A stretch of 64,000 nucleotides of DNA from Acanthosoma haemorrhoidale (taxonomy: Eukaryota; Arthropoda; Insecta; Hemiptera; Acanthosomatidae), in contig OV884015.1 in assembly GCA_930367205.1 (NCBI GenBank), forward strand, positions 434,001-498,000, given 5' to 3'. Numbering within the stretch: the first letter of the stretch is position 1; each line of letters begins with the position of its first letter. The notes under the pieces were generated by a model. The model did no database searches. It had not been told where the DNA came from and was given only the letters and a program-made list of their open reading frames with translations. The translations under genes were made by a program, and so were the position numbers. Below, piece after piece: positions 40,164 through 52,700 of this stretch.

Positions 40164-41618
40164 TCGTAGCTTTGATCATACGATCGTATCACGTGATACA
40201 ATTAGTGCCAATGATGCGGTACACTATCATAATTGACATCATTTGATGTTATATTCACTCGTAACTTTCATCATACGATCGTATCACGTGATACAATGAG
40301 TGCTAATGATACGGTACATTATCATATTCGACATCATTTGATGTTATATTTACTCGTAATTTTAATCATACGATCGTATCACGTGAAACAATGAGTGCTA
40401 ATGATACACTATACAGTCATATTTAGCATCATTTGATGTTATATTCACTCGTGACTTCAATCATACGATAGTATCACGTGATATAATGAGTGCCAATGAT
40501 GCGGTACACTATCATAATCGACATCATTTGATGTTATATTCACCTGTAACTTTAATCATACGATCGTATCACGTGAAACAATGAGTGCTAATGATACATT
40601 ATACAATCATAATCGACATCATTTTATAGTATATTCACTCGTGACTTTAATCATACGATCGTATCTCGTGATACAATGAGTGTCAATGCTACACTATACA
40701 ATTATATTTAGCATTATTTGATGTTATATTCACTCGTGACTTCAATCATACGATCACATCACATGATACAATAAGTGCTAATGATATGGTGCGCTATCAT
40801 ATACGACATCAATTGATATTATATTCACCTCTAAGTTTAATCATACGATCGTATCACGTGAAACAATGAGTGCTAATGATACATTATACAATCATATTCA
40901 ACATCATTTGATGTTATATTCACTCGTCACTTCAATCATACGATCGTATCTCGTGATACAATGAGTGTCAATGCTACACTATACAATCATATTTAGCATT
41001 ATTTGATGTTATATTCACTCGTGACTTCAAACATACGAGAGTATCACGTGATATAATGAGTGCCAATGATGCGGTACACTATTATAATCGACATCATTTG
41101 ATGTTATATTCACTTTTAACTTTAATGATACGATCGCATCACATGATACAATAAGTGCTAATGATATGGTGCACTATTATATTCAACATCATTTATTAGT
41201 ATCTCCAATCGTAACTTTCATCATACGATCGTATCACGTGATACAATGAGTGCTTATGATACGCAACGCTATCATAATTAACATCATTTGATATTATATC
41301 CACTCGTGACTTCAATCATACGATCGTATCACGTGATATAATGAGTGCCAATGATGTGGTACACTATCATAATCGACATCATTTTATAGTATATTCACTC
41401 GTGACTTCAATCATACGATCGTATCTCGTGATACAATGAGTGTCAATGCTACACTATACAATCATATTTAGCATTATTTGATGTTATATTCACTCGTGAC
41501 TTCAATCATACGATCGTATCACGTGATACAACGAGTGCTTATGATACGCAACACTATCATAATTGACATCATTTGATGTCATATTCACTCGTAACTTTGA
41601 TCATACGATCGTATGATC
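40164..41618 (+). repeat. Satellite A block 13 (about 15.3 copies)
   Basis: 1455 bp with the common entry series. It is near-identical to 44896-46350 (same length, offset 4732), down to private variants such as AACATACGAGAGTATC and CACTTTTAACTTTAATG. The last monomer runs straight into GATGTCATATTCACTCG and the perfect palindrome at 41599-41618. Confidence 0.95.
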
Positions 41619-41742
41619 TTGTACGTTGGCTCTTGCCCCTTTATGTTCTCCTGATACCAAAACAAAGAAAACATTTTAAAAAAGTTGAATTTTTACAAAA
41701 ATGCGTATTTTATAGCTTGTACGTTAGCACCTGCCCCATTAT
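41619..41742 (+). repeat. Satellite B block 14, remnant (1.3 copies, 124 bp)
   Basis: A canonical left joint (TTGTACGTTGGCTCTTGC, with a private G), one whole monomer, then a break inside GCACCTGCCCCATTAT that continues as A (ACAATCCTATTCGAC). CATTAT belongs to both partners. It is repeated exactly in length at 46351-46474, so the truncation came before the 4.7-kb duplication. A 92-codon open frame spanning the block (41573-41851) is a mosaic of A and B and is not a gene. Confidence 0.94.
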
Positions 41743-44277
41743 ACAATCCTATTCGACATCATTTGATGTAATATTCACTCGTAACTTTCATCATACGATC
41801 GTATCACGTGATACAATGAGTGCTTATGATACGCAACACTATCATAATTAACATCATTTGATATTATATTCACTCGTGACTTCAATCATACGATCGTATC
41901 ACGTGATATAATGAGTGCCAATGATGTGGTACACTATCATAATCGACATCATTTTATAGTATATTCACTCGTGACTTCAATCATACGATCGTATCTCGTG
42001 ATACAATGAGTGTCAATGCTACACTATACAATCATATTTAGCATTATTTGATGTTATATTCACTCGTGACTTCAATCATACGATCGTATCACGTGATATA
42101 ATGAGTGCTAATGATACGGTACATTATCATATTTGACATCATTTGATGTTATATTTACTCGTAATTTTAATCATACGATCGTATCACGTGAAACAATGAG
42201 TGCTAATGATACACTATACAGTCATATTTAGCATCATTTGATGTTATATTCACTCGTGACTTCAATCATACGATAGTATCACGTGATATAATGAGTGCCA
42301 ATGATGCGGTACACTATCATAATCGACATCATTTGATGTTATATTCACCTGTACCTTTAATCATATGATCGTATCACGTGAAACAATGAGTGCTAATGAG
42401 ACATTATACAATCATAATCGACATCATTTGATATTAAATTCACTCGTAACTTTCATCATACGATCGTATCTCGTGATACAATGAGTGTCAATGCTACACT
42501 ATACAATCATATTTAGCATTATTTGATGTTATATTCACTCGTGACTTCAATCATACGATCACATCACATGATACAACAAGTGCTAATGATATGGTGCGCT
42601 ATCATATACGACATCAATTGATATTATATTCACCTGTAACTTTAATCATACGATCGTATCACGTGAAAGAATGAGTGCTAATGATACATTATACAATCAT
42701 ATTCAACATCATTTGATGTTATATTCACTCGTGACTTGAATCATACGATCGTATCTCGTGATACAATGAGTGTCAATGCTACACTATACAATCATATTTA
42801 GCATTATTTGATTTTATATTCACTCGTGACTTCAATCATACGATAGTATCACGTGATATAATGAGTGCCAATGATGTGGTACACTATTATAATCGACATC
42901 ATTTGATGTTATATTCACTTGTAACTTTAATCATACGATCGCATCACATGATACAATAAGTGCTAATGATATGGTGCACTATTATATTCAACATCATTTA
43001 TTAGTATCTCCAATCGTAACTTTAATCATACGATCGTATCACGTGAAACAATAAGTGCTAATGGTACATTATACAATCCTATTCGACATCATTTGATGTT
43101 ATATTCACTCGTAACTTTCATCATACGATCGTATCACGTGATACAATGAGTGCTTATGATACGCAACACTATCATAATTAACATCATTTGATATTATATT
43201 CACTCGTGACTTCAATCATACGATCGTATTACGTGATATAATGAGTGCCAATGATGTGGTACACTATCATAATCGACATCATTTTATAGTATATTCACTC
43301 GTGACTTCAATCATACGATCGTATCTCGTGATACAATGAGTGTCAATGCTACACTATACAATCATATTTAGCATTATTTGATGTTATATTCACTCGTGAC
43401 TTCAATCATACGATCGTATCACGTGATACAACGAGTGCTTATGATACGCAACACTATCATAATTGACATCATTTGATATTATATTCACTCGTGACTTCAA
43501 TCATACGATCGTATCACGTGATATAATGAGTGCCAATGATGTGGTACACTATCATAATCGACATCATTTTATAGTATATTCACTCGTGACTTCAATCATA
43601 CGATCGTATCTCGTGATACAATGAGTGTCAATGCTACACTATACAATCATATTTAGCATTATTTGATGTTATATTCACTCGTGACTTCAATCATACGATC
43701 GTATCACGTGATACAACGAGTGCTTATGATACGCAACACTATCATAATTGACATCATTTGATATTATATTCACTCTTGACTTTAATCATACGATCGTATC
43801 TCGTGATACAATGAGTGTCAATGCTACACTATACAATTATATTTAGCATTATTTGATGTTATATTCACTCGTGACTTCAATCATACGATCACATCACATG
43901 ATACAATAAGTGCTAATGATATGGTGCGCTATCATATACGACATCAATTGATATTATATTCACCTCTAAGTTTAATCATACGATCGTATCACGTGAAACA
44001 ATGAGTGCTAATGAGACATTATACAATCATATCCAACATCATTTGATGTTATATTTACTCGTAACTTCAATCATACGATCGTATCACGTGATACAATGAG
44101 TGCCAATGATACAGTACACTGTCATAATCGACATTATTTAATAGTATATTCACTGTAACTTCAATCATACGATTGTATCACGTGATACAATAAGTGCAAA
44201 TGATACGGCACACTATCATATTTGACATCATTTGATGTCATATTCACTCGTAACTTTGATCATACGATCGTATGATC
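41743..44277 (+). repeat. Satellite A block 14 (about 26.7 copies)
   Basis: Starts in mid-monomer at the abnormal joint. It contains trimer runs (about 41790-42060 and 43120-43780) and an exit series ending in the perfect palindrome at 44258-44277. Compared with 46475-49104 it differs by whole-monomer gains and losses, for a net 95 bp. Confidence 0.94.
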
Positions 44278-44895
44278 TTGTACGTTAGCTCTTGCCCCTT
44301 TATGTTCTCCTGATACCAAAACAAAGAAAACATTTTAAAAAAGTTGAATTTTTACAAAAATGCGTATTTTATAGCTTGTACGTTAGCACCTGCCCCATTA
44401 TGTTCTCCTGATACCAAAACAAGAAAAATGACGTCAAAAAGTCGAATTTTTACAAAAATGCGTATTTAGAGCTAGTACGTTAGCTCCTGTCCCATTATGT
44501 TCTCCTGATACCAAAACAAAGAAAATATCGTCTAAAATTCAAATTTTTACAAAAATACGTTTTTTGTAGCTGGAACGTTAGCTCCTGCTCTTTTATGTTC
44601 TCCTGATACGAAATCAAGGAAAATATCGTCAAAAACTCAAATTTTTACAAAAGTGCGTATTTCTTAGCTAGTACGTTAGCTCCTGCCTTATTATGTTCTC
44701 CTGATACCAAAACAAGGAAAATGTCATCAAAAAGTTAAATTTTTACATATAAGAGTATTTTATAGCTGGTACGTTAGCTCCTAAACAATTATGATTTCCT
44801 CATACCAAAACAAGAAAAATATCGTCAAAAAGTAGAATTTTACAAAAATGCGTATTTCATAGCTGGTACAAAAATTCCTGCCCTATTATGTTAAC
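44278..44895 (+). repeat. Satellite B block 15 (about 6.3 copies, 618 bp)
   Basis: The order of B subtypes is fixed and shared with the blocks at 49105, 56022 and 57335: entry (CCCCTTTATG), GCACCTGCCCC with ATGACGTC, GCTCCTGTCCC, GCTCCTGCTCTTTTATG, GCTCCTGCCTTATTATG, GCTCCTAAACAATTATG, then the exit partial monomer. Confidence 0.95.
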
Positions 44896-46350
44896 TCGTA
44901 GCTTTGATCATACGATCGTATCACGTGATACAATTAGTGCCAATGATGCGGTACACTATCATAATTGACATCATTTGATGTTATATTCACTCGTAACTTT
45001 CATCATACGATCGTATCACGTGATACAATGAGTGCTAATGATACGGTACATTATCATATTCGACATCATTTGATGTTATATTTACTCGTAATTTTAATCA
45101 TACGATCGTATCACGTGAAACAATGAGTGCTAATGATACACTATACAGTCATATTTAGCATCATTTGATGTTATATTCACTCGTGACTTCAATCATACGA
45201 TAGTATCACGTGATATAATGAGTGCCAATGATGCGGTACACTATCATAATCGACATCATTTGATGTTATATTCACCTGTAACTTTAATCATACGATCGTA
45301 TCACGTGAAACAATGAGTGCTAATGATACATTATACAATCATAATCGACATCATTTTATAGTATATTCACTCGTGACTTTAATCATACGATCGTATCTCG
45401 TGATACAATGAGTGTCAATGCTACACTATACAATTATATTTAGCATTATTTGATGTTATATTCACTCGTGACTTCAATCATACGATCACATCACATGATA
45501 CAATAAGTGCTAATGATATGGTGCGCTATCATATACGACATCAATTGATATTATATTCACCTCTAAGTTTAATCATACGATCGTATCACGTGAAACAATG
45601 AGTGCTAATGATACATTATACAATCATATTCAACATCATTTGATGTTATATTCACTCGTGACTTCAATCATACGATCGTATCTCGTGATACAATGAGTGT
45701 CAATGCTACACTATACAATCATATTTAGCATTATTTGATGTTATATTCACTCGTGACTTCAAACATACGAGAGTATCACGTGATATAATGAGTGCCAATG
45801 ATGCGGTACACTATTATAATCGACATCATTTGATGTTATATTCACTTTTAACTTTAATGATACGATCGCATCACATGATACAATAAGTGCTAATGATATG
45901 GTGCACTATTATATTCAACATCATTTATTAGTATCTCCAATCGTAACTTTCATCATACGATCGTATCACGTGATACATTGAGTGCTTATGATACGCAACG
46001 CTATCATAATTAACATCATTTGATATTATATCCACTCGTGACTTCAATCATACGATCGTATCACGTGATATAATGAGTGCCAATGATGTGGTACACTATC
46101 ATAATCGACATCATTTTATAGTATATTCACTCGTGACTTCAATCATACGATCGTATCTCGTGATACAATGAGTGTCAATGCTACACTATACAATCATATT
46201 TAGCATTATTTGATGTTATATTCACTCGTGACTTCAATCATACGATCGTATCACGTGATACAACGAGTGCTTATGATACGCAACACTATCATAATTGACA
46301 TCATTTGATGTCATATTCACTCGTAACTTTGATCATACGATCGTATGATC
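44896..46350 (+). repeat. Satellite A block 15 (about 15.3 copies)
   Basis: Second copy of 40164-41618, the same 1455-bp length and with only a few base differences (for example CGTGACTT at 45657 against CGTCACTT at 40925, and ACATTGAG against ACAATGAG near 45975). The perfect palindrome is at 46331-46350. Confidence 0.95.
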
Positions 46351-46474
46351 TTGTACGTTGGCTCTTGCCCCTTTATGTTCTCCTGATACCAAAACAAAGA
46401 AAACATTTTAAAAAAGTTGAATTTTTACAAAAATGCGTATTTTATAGCTTGTACGTTAGCACCTGCCCCATTAT
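46351..46474 (+). repeat. Satellite B block 16, remnant (1.3 copies, 124 bp)
   Basis: Second copy of the truncated block at 41619-41742, with the same private G in GTTGGCTC and the same break within CATTAT. The 92-codon frame at 46305-46583 is conserved only because the DNA is a recent duplicate. Confidence 0.94.
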
Positions 46475-49104
46475 ACAATCCTATTCGACATCATTTGATG
46501 TTATATTCACTCGTAACTTTCATCATACGATCGTATCACGTGATACAATGAGTGCTTATGATACGCAACACTATCATAATTAACATCATTTGATATTATA
46601 TTCACTCGTGACTTCAATCATACGATCGTATCACGTGATATAATGAGTGCCAATGATGTGGTACACTATCATAATCGACATCATTTTATAGTATATTCAC
46701 TCGTGACTTCAATCATACGATCGTATCTCGTGATACAATGAGTGTCAATGCTACACTATACAATCATATTTAGCATTATTTGATGTTATATTCACTCGTG
46801 ACTTCAATCATACGATCGTATCACGTGATACAACGAGTGCTTATGGTACGCAACACTATCATAATTGACATCATTTGATGTTATATTCACTCGTAACTTT
46901 CATCATACGATCGTATCACGTGATACAATGAGTGCTAATGATACGGTACATTATCATATTCGACATCATTTGATGTTATATTTACTCGTAATTTTAATCA
47001 TACGATCGTATCACGTGAAACAATGAGTGCTAATGATACACTATACAGTCATATTTAGCATCATTTGATGTTATATTCACTCGTGACTTCAATCATACGA
47101 TCGTATCACGTGATATAATGAGTGCTAATGATACGGTACATTATCATATTTGACATCATTTGATGTTATATTTACTCGTAATTTTAATCATACGATCGTA
47201 TCACGTGAAACAATGAGTGCTAATGATACACTATACAGTCATATTTAGCATCATTTGATGTTATATTCACTCGTGACTTCAATCATACGATAGTATCACG
47301 TGATATAATGAGTGCCAATGATGCGGTACACTATCATAATCGACATCATTTGATGTTATATTCACCTGTACCTTTAATCATATGATCGTATCACGTGAAA
47401 CAATGAGTGCTAATGAGACATTATACAATCATAATCGACATCATTTGATATTAAATTCACTCGTAACTTTCATCATACGATCGTATCTCGTGATACAATG
47501 AGTGTCAATGCTACACTATACAATCATATTTAGCATTATTTGATGTTATATTCACTCGTGACTTCAATCATACGATCACATCACATGATACAACAAGTGC
47601 TAATGATATGGTGCGCTATCATATACGACATCAATTGATATTATATTCACCTGTAACTTTAATCATACGATCGTATCACGTGAAACAATGAGTGCTAATG
47701 ATACATTATACAATCATATTCAACATCATTTGATGTTATATTCACTCGTGACTTGAATCATACGATCGTATCTCGTGATACAATGAGTGTCAATGCTACA
47801 CTATACAATCATATTTAGCATTATTTGATTTTATATTCACTCGTGACTTCAATCATACGATAGTATCACGTGATATAATGAGTGCCAATGATGCGGTACA
47901 CTATTATAATCGACATCATTTGATGTTATATTCACTTGTAACTTTAATCATACGATCGCATCACATGATACAATAAGTGCTAATGATATGGTGCACTATT
48001 ATATTCAACATCATTTATTAGTATCTCCAATCGTAACTTTAATCATACGATCGTATCACGTGAAACAATAAGTGCTAATGGTACATTATACAATCCTATT
48101 CGACATCATTTGATGTTATATTCACTCGTAACTTTCATCATACGATCGTATCACGTGATACAATGAGTGCTTATGATACGCAACACTATCATAATTAACA
48201 TCATTTGATATTATATTCACTCGTGACTTCAATCATACGATCGTATTACGTGATATAATGAGTGCCAATGATGTGGTACACTATCATAATCGACATCATT
48301 TTATAGTATATTCACTCGTGACTTCAATCATACGATCGTATCTCGTGATACAATGAGTGTCAATGCTACACTATACAATCATATTTAGCATTATTTGATG
48401 TTATATTCACTCGTGACTTCAATCATACGATCGTATCACGTGATACAACGAGTGCTTATGATACGCAACACTATCATAATTGACATCATTTGATATTATA
48501 TTCACTCGTGACTTCAATCATACGATCGTATCACGTGATATAATGAGTGCCAATGATGTGGTACACTATCATAATCGACATCATTTTATAGTATATTCAC
48601 TCTTGACTTTAATCATACGATCGTATCTCGTGATACAATGAGTGTCAATGCTACACTATACAATTATATTTAGCATTATTTGATGTTATATTCACTCGTG
48701 ACTTCAATCATACGATCACATCACATGATACAATAAGTGCTAATGATATGGTGCGCTATCATATACGACATCAATTGATATTATATTCACCTCTAAGTTT
48801 AATCATACGATCGTATCACGTGAAACAATGAGTGCTAATGAGACATTATACAATCATATCCAACATCATTTGATGTTATATTTACTCGTAACTTCAATCA
48901 TACGATCGTATCACGTGATACAATGAGTGCCAATGATACAGTACACTGTCATAATCGACATTATTTAATAGTATATTCACTGTAACTTCAATCATACGAT
49001 TGTATCACGTGATACAATAAGTGCAAATGATACGGCACACTATCATATTTGACATCATTTGATGTCATATTCACTCGTAACTTTGATCATACGATCGTAT
49101 GATC
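46475..49104 (+). repeat. Satellite A block 16 (about 27.7 copies)
   Basis: 2630 bp. Compared with block 14 it has extra monomers at about 46860-47100 (GATACGGTACATT and CACTATACAGTC types) and lacks some trimer units nearer its right end. Private changes such as CCTGTACCTTTAATCATATG and ACTTGAATC are shared by both blocks. The perfect palindrome is at 49085-49104. Confidence 0.94.
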
Positions 49105-49722
49105 TTGTACGTTAGCTCTTGCCCCTTTATGTTCTCCTGATACCAAAACAAAGAAAACATTTTAAAAAAGTTGAATTTTTACAAAAATGCGTATTTTATA
49201 GCTTGTACGTTAGCACCTGCCCCATTATGTTCTCCTGATACCAAAACAAGAAAAATGACGTCAAAAAGTCGAATTTTTACAAAAATGCGTATTTAGAGCT
49301 AGTACGTTAGCTCCTGTCCCATTATGTTCTCCTGATACCAAAACAAAGAAAATATCGTCTAAAATTCAAATTTTTACAAAAATACGTTTTTTGTAGCTGG
49401 AACGTTAGCTCCTGCTCTTTTATGTTCTCCTGATACGAAATCAAGGAAAATATCGTCAAAAACTCAAATTTTTACAAAAGTGCGTATTTCTTAGCTAGTA
49501 CGTTAGCTCCTGCCTTATTATGTTCTCCTGATACCAAAACAAGGAAAATGTCATCAAAAAGTTAAATTTTTACATATAAGAGTATTTTATAGCTGGTACG
49601 TTAGCTCCTGAACAATTATGATTTCCTCATACTAAAACAAGAAAAATATCGTCAAAAAGTAGAATTTTACAAAAATGTGTATTTCATAGCTGGTACGAAA
49701 ATTCCTGCCCTATTATGTTAAC
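49105..49722 (+). repeat. Satellite B block 17 (about 6.3 copies, 618 bp)
   Basis: Same monomer order as block 15, with private bases near the exit (CATACTAAAACAAG, AATGTGTATTTC, GGTACGAAAATTCC). The last of these is shared with the blocks at 56022 and 57335, so these three are the closest relatives. Confidence 0.95.
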
Positions 49723-52700
49723 TCGTAGCTTTGATCATACGATCGTATCACGTGATACAATTAGTGCCAATGATGCGGTACACTATCATAATTGACATCA
49801 TTTGATGTTATATTCACTCGTAACTTTCATCATACGATCGTATCACGTGATACAATGAGTGCTAATGATACGGTACATTATCATATTCGACATCATTTGA
49901 TGTTATTTTTACTCGTAATTTTAATCATACGATCGTATCACGTGAAACAATGAGTGCTAATGATACACTATACAGTCATATTTAGCATGATTTGATGTTA
50001 TATTCACTCGTGACTTCAATCATACGATAGTATCACGTGATATAATGAGTGCCAATGATGCGGTACACTATCATAATCGACATCATTTGATGTTATATTC
50101 ACCTGTACCTTTAATCATACGATCGTATCACGTGAAACAATGAGTGCTAATGAGACATTATACAATCATAATCGACATCATTTGATGTTAAATTCACTCG
50201 TAACTTTCATCATACGATCGTATCTTGTGATACAATGAGTGTCAATGCTACACTATACAATCATATTTAGCATTATTTGATGTTATATTCACTCGTGACT
50301 TCAATCATACGATCACATCACATGATACAACAAGTGCTTATGATATGGTGCGCTATCATATACGACATCAATTGATATTATAATCACCTGTAACTTTAAT
50401 CATACGATCGTATCACGTGAAACAATGAGTGCTAATGATACATTATACAATCATATTCAACATCATTTGATGTTATATTCACTCGTGACTTCAATCATAC
50501 GATCGTATCTCGTGATACAATGAGTGTCAATGCTACACTATATAATCATATTTAGCATTTTTTGATGTTATATTCACTCGTGACTTCAATCATACGATAG
50601 TATCACGTGATATAATGAGTGCCAATGATGCGGTACACTATTATAATCGACATCATTTGATGTTATATTCACTTGTAACTTTAATCATACGATCGCATCA
50701 CATGATACTATAAGTGCTAATGATATGGTGCACTATTATATTCAACATCATTTATTAGTATCTCCAATCGTAACTTTAATCATACGATCGTATCACGTGA
50801 AACAATAAGTGCTAATGATACATTATACAATCCTATTCGACATCATTTGATGTTATATTCACTCGTGACTTCAATCATACGATCGTATCTCGTGATACAA
50901 TGAGTGTCAATGCTACACTATATAATCATATTTAGCATTTTTTGATGTTATATTCACTCGTGACTTCAATCATACGATAGTATCACGTGATATAATGAGT
51001 GCCAATGATGCGGTACACTATCATAATTGACATCATTTGATGTTATATTCACTCGTAACTTTCATCATACGATCGTATCACGTGATACAATGAGTGCTAA
51101 TGATACGGTACATTATCATATTCGACATCATTCGATGTTATATTTACTCGTAATTTTAATCATACGATCATATCACGTGAAACAATGAGTGCTAATGATA
51201 CATTATACAATTATATTCAACATCATTTGATGTTATATTCACTCGTGACTTCAATCATACGATAGTATCACGTGATATAATGAGTGCTAATGATACGGTA
51301 CATTATCATATTCGACATCGTTTGATGTTATATTTACTCGTAATTTTAATCATACGATCGTATCACGTGAAACAATGAGTGCTAATGATACACTATACAG
51401 TCATATTTAGCATCATTTGATGTTATATTCACTCGTGACTTCAATCATACGATAGTATCACGTGATATAATGAGTGCCAATGATGCGGTACACTATCATA
51501 ATCGACATCATTTGATGTTATATTCACTTGTAACTTTAATCATACGATCGTATCACGTGAAACAATGAGTGCTAATGAGACATTATACAATCATAATCGA
51601 CATCATTTGATGTTAAATTCACTCGTAACTTTCATCATACGATCGTATCTCGTGATACAATGAGTGTCAATGCTACACTATACAATCATATTTAGCATTA
51701 TTTGATGTTATATTCACTCGTGACTTCAATCATACGATCACATCACATGATACAACAAGTGCTAATGATATGGTGCGCTATCATATACGACATCAATTGA
51801 TATTATATTCACCTGTAACTTTAATCATACGATCGTATCACGTGAAACAATGAGTGCTAATGATACATTATACAATCATATTCAACATCATTTGATGTTA
51901 TATTCACTCGTGACTTGAATCATACGATCGTATCTCGTGATACAATGAGTGTCAATGCTACACTATACAATCATATTTAGCATTATTTGATGTTATATTC
52001 ACTCGTGACTTCAATCATACGATAGTATCACGTGATATAATGAGTGCCAATGATGCGGTACACTATTATAATCGACATCATTTGATGTTATATTCACTTG
52101 TAACTTTAATCATACGATCGCATCACATGATACAATAAGTGCTAATGATATGGTGCACTATTATATTCAACATCATTTATTAGTATCTCCAATCGTAACT
52201 TTAATCATACGATCGTATCACGTGAAACAATAAGTGCTAATGATACATTATACAATCCTATTCGACATCATTTGATGTTATATTCACTCGTGACTTCAAT
52301 CATACGATCGTATCTCGTGATACAATGAGTGTCAATGCTACACTATATAATCATATTTAGCATTTTTTGATGTTATATTCACTCGTGACTTCAATCATAC
52401 GATAGTATCACGTGATATAATGAGTGCCAATGATGCGGTACACTATCATAATTGACATCATTTGATGTTATATTCACTCGTAACTTTAATCATACGATCG
52501 TATCACGTGATACAATGAGTGCTAATGATACGGTACATTATCATATTCGACATCATTCGATGTTATATTTACTCGTAATTTTAATCATACGATCATATCA
52601 CGTGAAACAATGAGTGCTAATGATACATTATACAATTATATTCAACATCATTTGATGTTATATTCACTCGTGACTTCAATCATACGATAGTATCACGTGA

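Larger units (their letters stand above)
40164..49722 (+). repeat. 4.7-4.8-kb composite (A-B-A-B) repeat, two copies
   Basis: Copy 1 is 40164-44895 (4732 bp) and copy 2 is 44896-49722 (4827 bp). The order is A of 1455 bp, a 124-bp B remnant, A of 2535 or 2630 bp, and B of 618 bp. The 95-bp difference is a net gain of one A monomer in the third part. Both families and both kinds of joint were copied together, so the unit of amplification here spans A and B. Confidence 0.9.

Noticed and set aside
41573..41851. 92-codon frames at 41573-41851 and 46305-46583
   Set aside because: A mosaic of A, a B remnant and A. Identity of the two translations follows from the 4.7-kb composite duplication, and one synonymous difference is too little evidence for selection.
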